Of a DNA stretch of 7,383 bases, positions 6,112 to 7,383 are shown in pieces (positions within the stretch are counted from its first letter, which is position 1; the number at the start of each line of letters is the position of its first letter). A model generated the notes under the pieces. That model had not been told where the DNA came from, did not search any database, and was given only the letters and a program-made list of their open reading frames with translations. This DNA comes from Promethearchaeota archaeon (GTDB lineage: Archaea; Asgardarchaeota; Lokiarchaeia; Sigynarchaeales; SOKP01), in NCBI GenBank assembly GCA_014729315.1, contig WJKD01000189.1, positions 1 to 7,383 on the forward strand. Direction: 5' to 3'. The position numbers and the translations under genes are program-made.

Positions 6112-6230
6112 ATGAGAACGAAGTTATTAAAAAGATTCTTTTTTTGACTATTTTGTGGTGATGATACGAAAAACTTTTTAGTAATTTAAATGACTTTATA
6201 TTTAAATACGGACTGTAATTGCGTTCTCAT
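6112..6230. repeat. Inverted pair of a 9-base motif in the divergent intergenic region
   Basis: CGTTCTCAT occurs at 6222-6230 on the plus strand and at 6120-6112 on the minus strand. In each case it points toward its own gene, 31-36 bases before the start codon. Each copy is followed at 6-8 bases by TATCGA (6237-6242 plus; 6103-6098 minus). The arrangement suggests a shared regulator binding site near both transcription starts. Confidence 0.45.
6195..6208 (+). promoter_or_regulatory. Candidate TATA box of the membrane-protein gene
   Basis: TTTATATTTAAATA is the best TATA-like stretch upstream of the ATG at 6267. Initiation about 25 bases downstream would fall at or just after the CGTTCTCAT motif, giving a leader of about 40 bases. 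For the small minus gene, TTTTTAATAA on the minus strand (6133-6124) could play the same role. Confidence 0.35.
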
Positions 6231-6232
6231 CG

Positions 6233-6248
6233 ATTTTATCGATAAAAT
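6233..6248. promoter_or_regulatory. Perfect 16-bp palindrome, candidate operator
   Basis: ATTTTATCGATAAAAT is its own reverse complement and lies 18 bases before the ATG at 6267, directly downstream of the predicted transcription start. That is a typical repressor position for archaeal helix-turn-helix dimers. No regulator gene is in the window. Confidence 0.4.
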
Positions 6249-6266
6249 TCATATTTTTATACGCTT

Positions 6267-7361
6267 ATGAACGAAACTACTCAGATAATAGGCAGCAATA
6301 TCGAAGGAAGTGATCATAAAAAATCACCTATTAAATCATTTCTATTGATTTTTCCTTTTATTGGGCTCTTGACTGTATTGTATGGTGAAGTCTGGACTGC
6401 TAGTTCGATGTTGTGGTTTTTAGATCCCTCGATAGTTATCGTATTTCCTCTCACTGTAATACCTTTTTACGCGGCTCATCTTTATTTCTACTTTAATTTA
6501 GCGGTGAGAACCCGGAGAACCTCAATCCCTCAGTTGTATCTCTGGGGCACATTATTCGGTTTGTACGAAGCACCAATAACTAAAGTGATATGGGGTAGCG
6601 TAATTGGCGAATCTGGAGCGATAGTTATAGGTGGGATTGTAATAAGCGAATATATCATGTTGGTTTTTTTTTGGCATCCAATATTCTCGTTCATTACTCC
6701 AATCTTAGTATTTGAAATTTTTGCGTTAAATTCTGCTAAGAACGACAGCGAGGTAGTGTTTTCGAACCACATTTCTTTTTTAAATATCTCGTCAACTAAG
6801 TCAAAAATATGGCTTTTAGGATTAACTATCGTTGGAAGCTTATTTCTAATCGGAACTTCAGCAACAATGGCCATTTTCGCTTTAATAACGCTATTAATAA
6901 ATATTTCTTTAGTAATGCTGTTTTACTTAATTGTGAGGAAGATATATCCTCTTTTTAAGGGAAGAACATTTTCCGTTGGATCTTTAAAGTTTACCAACAG
7001 AGGATTTATCTTGCTTTGTTTATTTATGCTTTTTATTTACGTGATTGATTGGTTTTTATTCAGTCCAGAACATATTCCGATTGATCCCGTGCCAATAATC
7101 GGTATCGTTGTTAGTTATTGCTTAATTTTAACTCTGATTTTTTTGACCAAACCTCAAGATCCGAAACTAATATATGCAGAGAACCATCTTAAATTAAAAC
7201 ATCTTTTTATTCATTGGTTTATGACGATCGGGCTTATAATATTATACATATCTATTCTTGGTATTGCGATAATTCTCTTTTTTCTTTTATACTTTGGAAT
7301 TTTGGTTTTCGCTCCAATCTTATTTGGCTACATGATTCTCAAAGCGTTTAGAACAGGATAA
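6267..7361 (+). CDS. Multi-pass integral membrane protein, unknown function
   Basis: A 364-residue protein with a polar, partly acidic N-terminal tail (1-22), then about ten hydrophobic segments by eye: 24-43, 55-79, 90-110, 117-135, 138-155, 181-198, 201-223, 246-266, 275-294, 312-333 and 334-357 (one may be re-entrant). A soluble loop of about 25 residues lies at 156-180. Polar residues inside or next to the membrane segments stand out in the first half: E41, H71, E101, K106, E128 and H137, around the motif WGTLFGLYEAPITKVIWG (93-110). I have a weak memory of similar 'FGLYE..ITKV' motifs in uncharacterised archaeal membrane proteins, but no function. The start is the only ATG near the tail. 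No Shine-Dalgarno site is seen. It is divergent from the small acidic gene. A transporter or membrane enzyme are both possible; neither is claimed. Confidence 0.85.
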   Translation: MNETTQIIGSNIEGSDHKKSPIKSFLLIFPFIGLLTVLYGEVWTASSMLWFLDPSIVIVFPLTVIPFYAAHLYFYFNLAVRTRRTSIPQLYLWGTLFGLYEAPITKVIWGSVIGESGAIVIGGIVISEYIMLVFFWHPIFSFITPILVFEIFALNSAKNDSEVVFSNHISFLNISSTKSKIWLLGLTIVGSLFLIGTSATMAIFALITLLINISLVMLFYLIVRKIYPLFKGRTFSVGSLKFTNRGFILLCLFMLFIYVIDWFLFSPEHIPIDPVPIIGIVVSYCLILTLIFLTKPQDPKLIYAENHLKLKHLFIHWFMTIGLIILYISILGIAIILFFLLYFGILVFAPILFGYMILKAFRTG

Positions 7362-7373
7362 ATTTCTTAATTA

Positions 7374-7379
7374 TTTTTT
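7374..7379 (+). terminator. Possible poly-T terminator after the membrane-protein gene
   Basis: A run of six T follows the TAA stop by 12 bases, in a T-rich tail that continues to the window edge. No hairpin is seen. Confidence 0.3.
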
Positions 7380-7383
7380 CTCC

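Noticed and set aside
6158..6164. GTGATGA as the C box of a C/D guide RNA
   Set aside because: No CTGA D box follows within about 60 bases and no C'/D' pair is visible.
6530..6874. Minus-strand open frame of 114 codons
   Set aside because: Antisense to the membrane-protein gene, whose hydrophobic-segment pattern is clear; the antisense product shows no recognisable pattern.
1..7383. CRISPR array, tRNA, rRNA, insertion sequence or attachment site
   Set aside because: No spaced direct repeats, no cloverleaf or rRNA core sequence, no transposase or integrase and no terminal repeats were found.

Overview
The window reads as chromosomal DNA of an AT-rich archaeon (about one third G+C by eye). 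The best guess is an Asgard archaeon of the Lokiarchaeia type. The main pointer is the first gene, whose C-terminal domain (FWAHASNLQAW, NNYDTR, FKEEIAKR) I associate from memory with leucine-rich-repeat proteins common in Asgard genomes. Supporting signs are TATA-like boxes of the TTTATAAA type, poly-T gene ends, and Shine-Dalgarno sites (GAGGT, AAGGTGA) at only some genes. No rRNA, tRNA, CRISPR array, transposase or phage gene was seen, so lineage is inference from protein flavour alone.

Layout: (1) 2-691, plus strand, the 3' part of a leucine-rich-repeat protein. Its frame is open to the left edge, so the true start lies outside. (2) 692-971, an AT-rich convergent spacer. (3) 972-2974, minus strand, a tight two-gene operon of a radical SAM protein with a C-terminal helix-hairpin-helix (TIGR03916-like) followed by a DUF4130 protein (TIGR03915-like), overlapping by one base. 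This is a known but uncharacterised putative DNA repair/modification pair. (4) 3113-4054, minus strand, a ketopantoate reductase-family (ApbA/PanE) protein with some substrate-pocket asparagines replaced. (5) 4330-4755, plus strand, a PhnB-like VOC/glyoxalase-fold protein with the strongest ribosome binding site here. (6) 4994-5935, plus strand, an M23/LytM-fold metallopeptidase-like protein with intact zinc ligands and no signal peptide. (7) 5961-6080, minus strand, a 39-residue acidic small protein. (8) 6267-7361, plus strand, a multi-pass membrane protein of unknown function. Genes 7 and 8 are divergent and share a 9-base motif in inverted orientation upstream of their starts. A perfect 16-bp palindrome sits just before gene 8.

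Only the radical SAM/DUF4130 pair is clearly a functional unit. The other genes look like independently transcribed housekeeping or accessory genes. The items most worth follow-up are the radical SAM/DUF4130 pair, the apparently cytosolic M23-fold protein in a probable archaeon without peptidoglycan, and the divergent small-protein/membrane-protein pair with its shared upstream elements.
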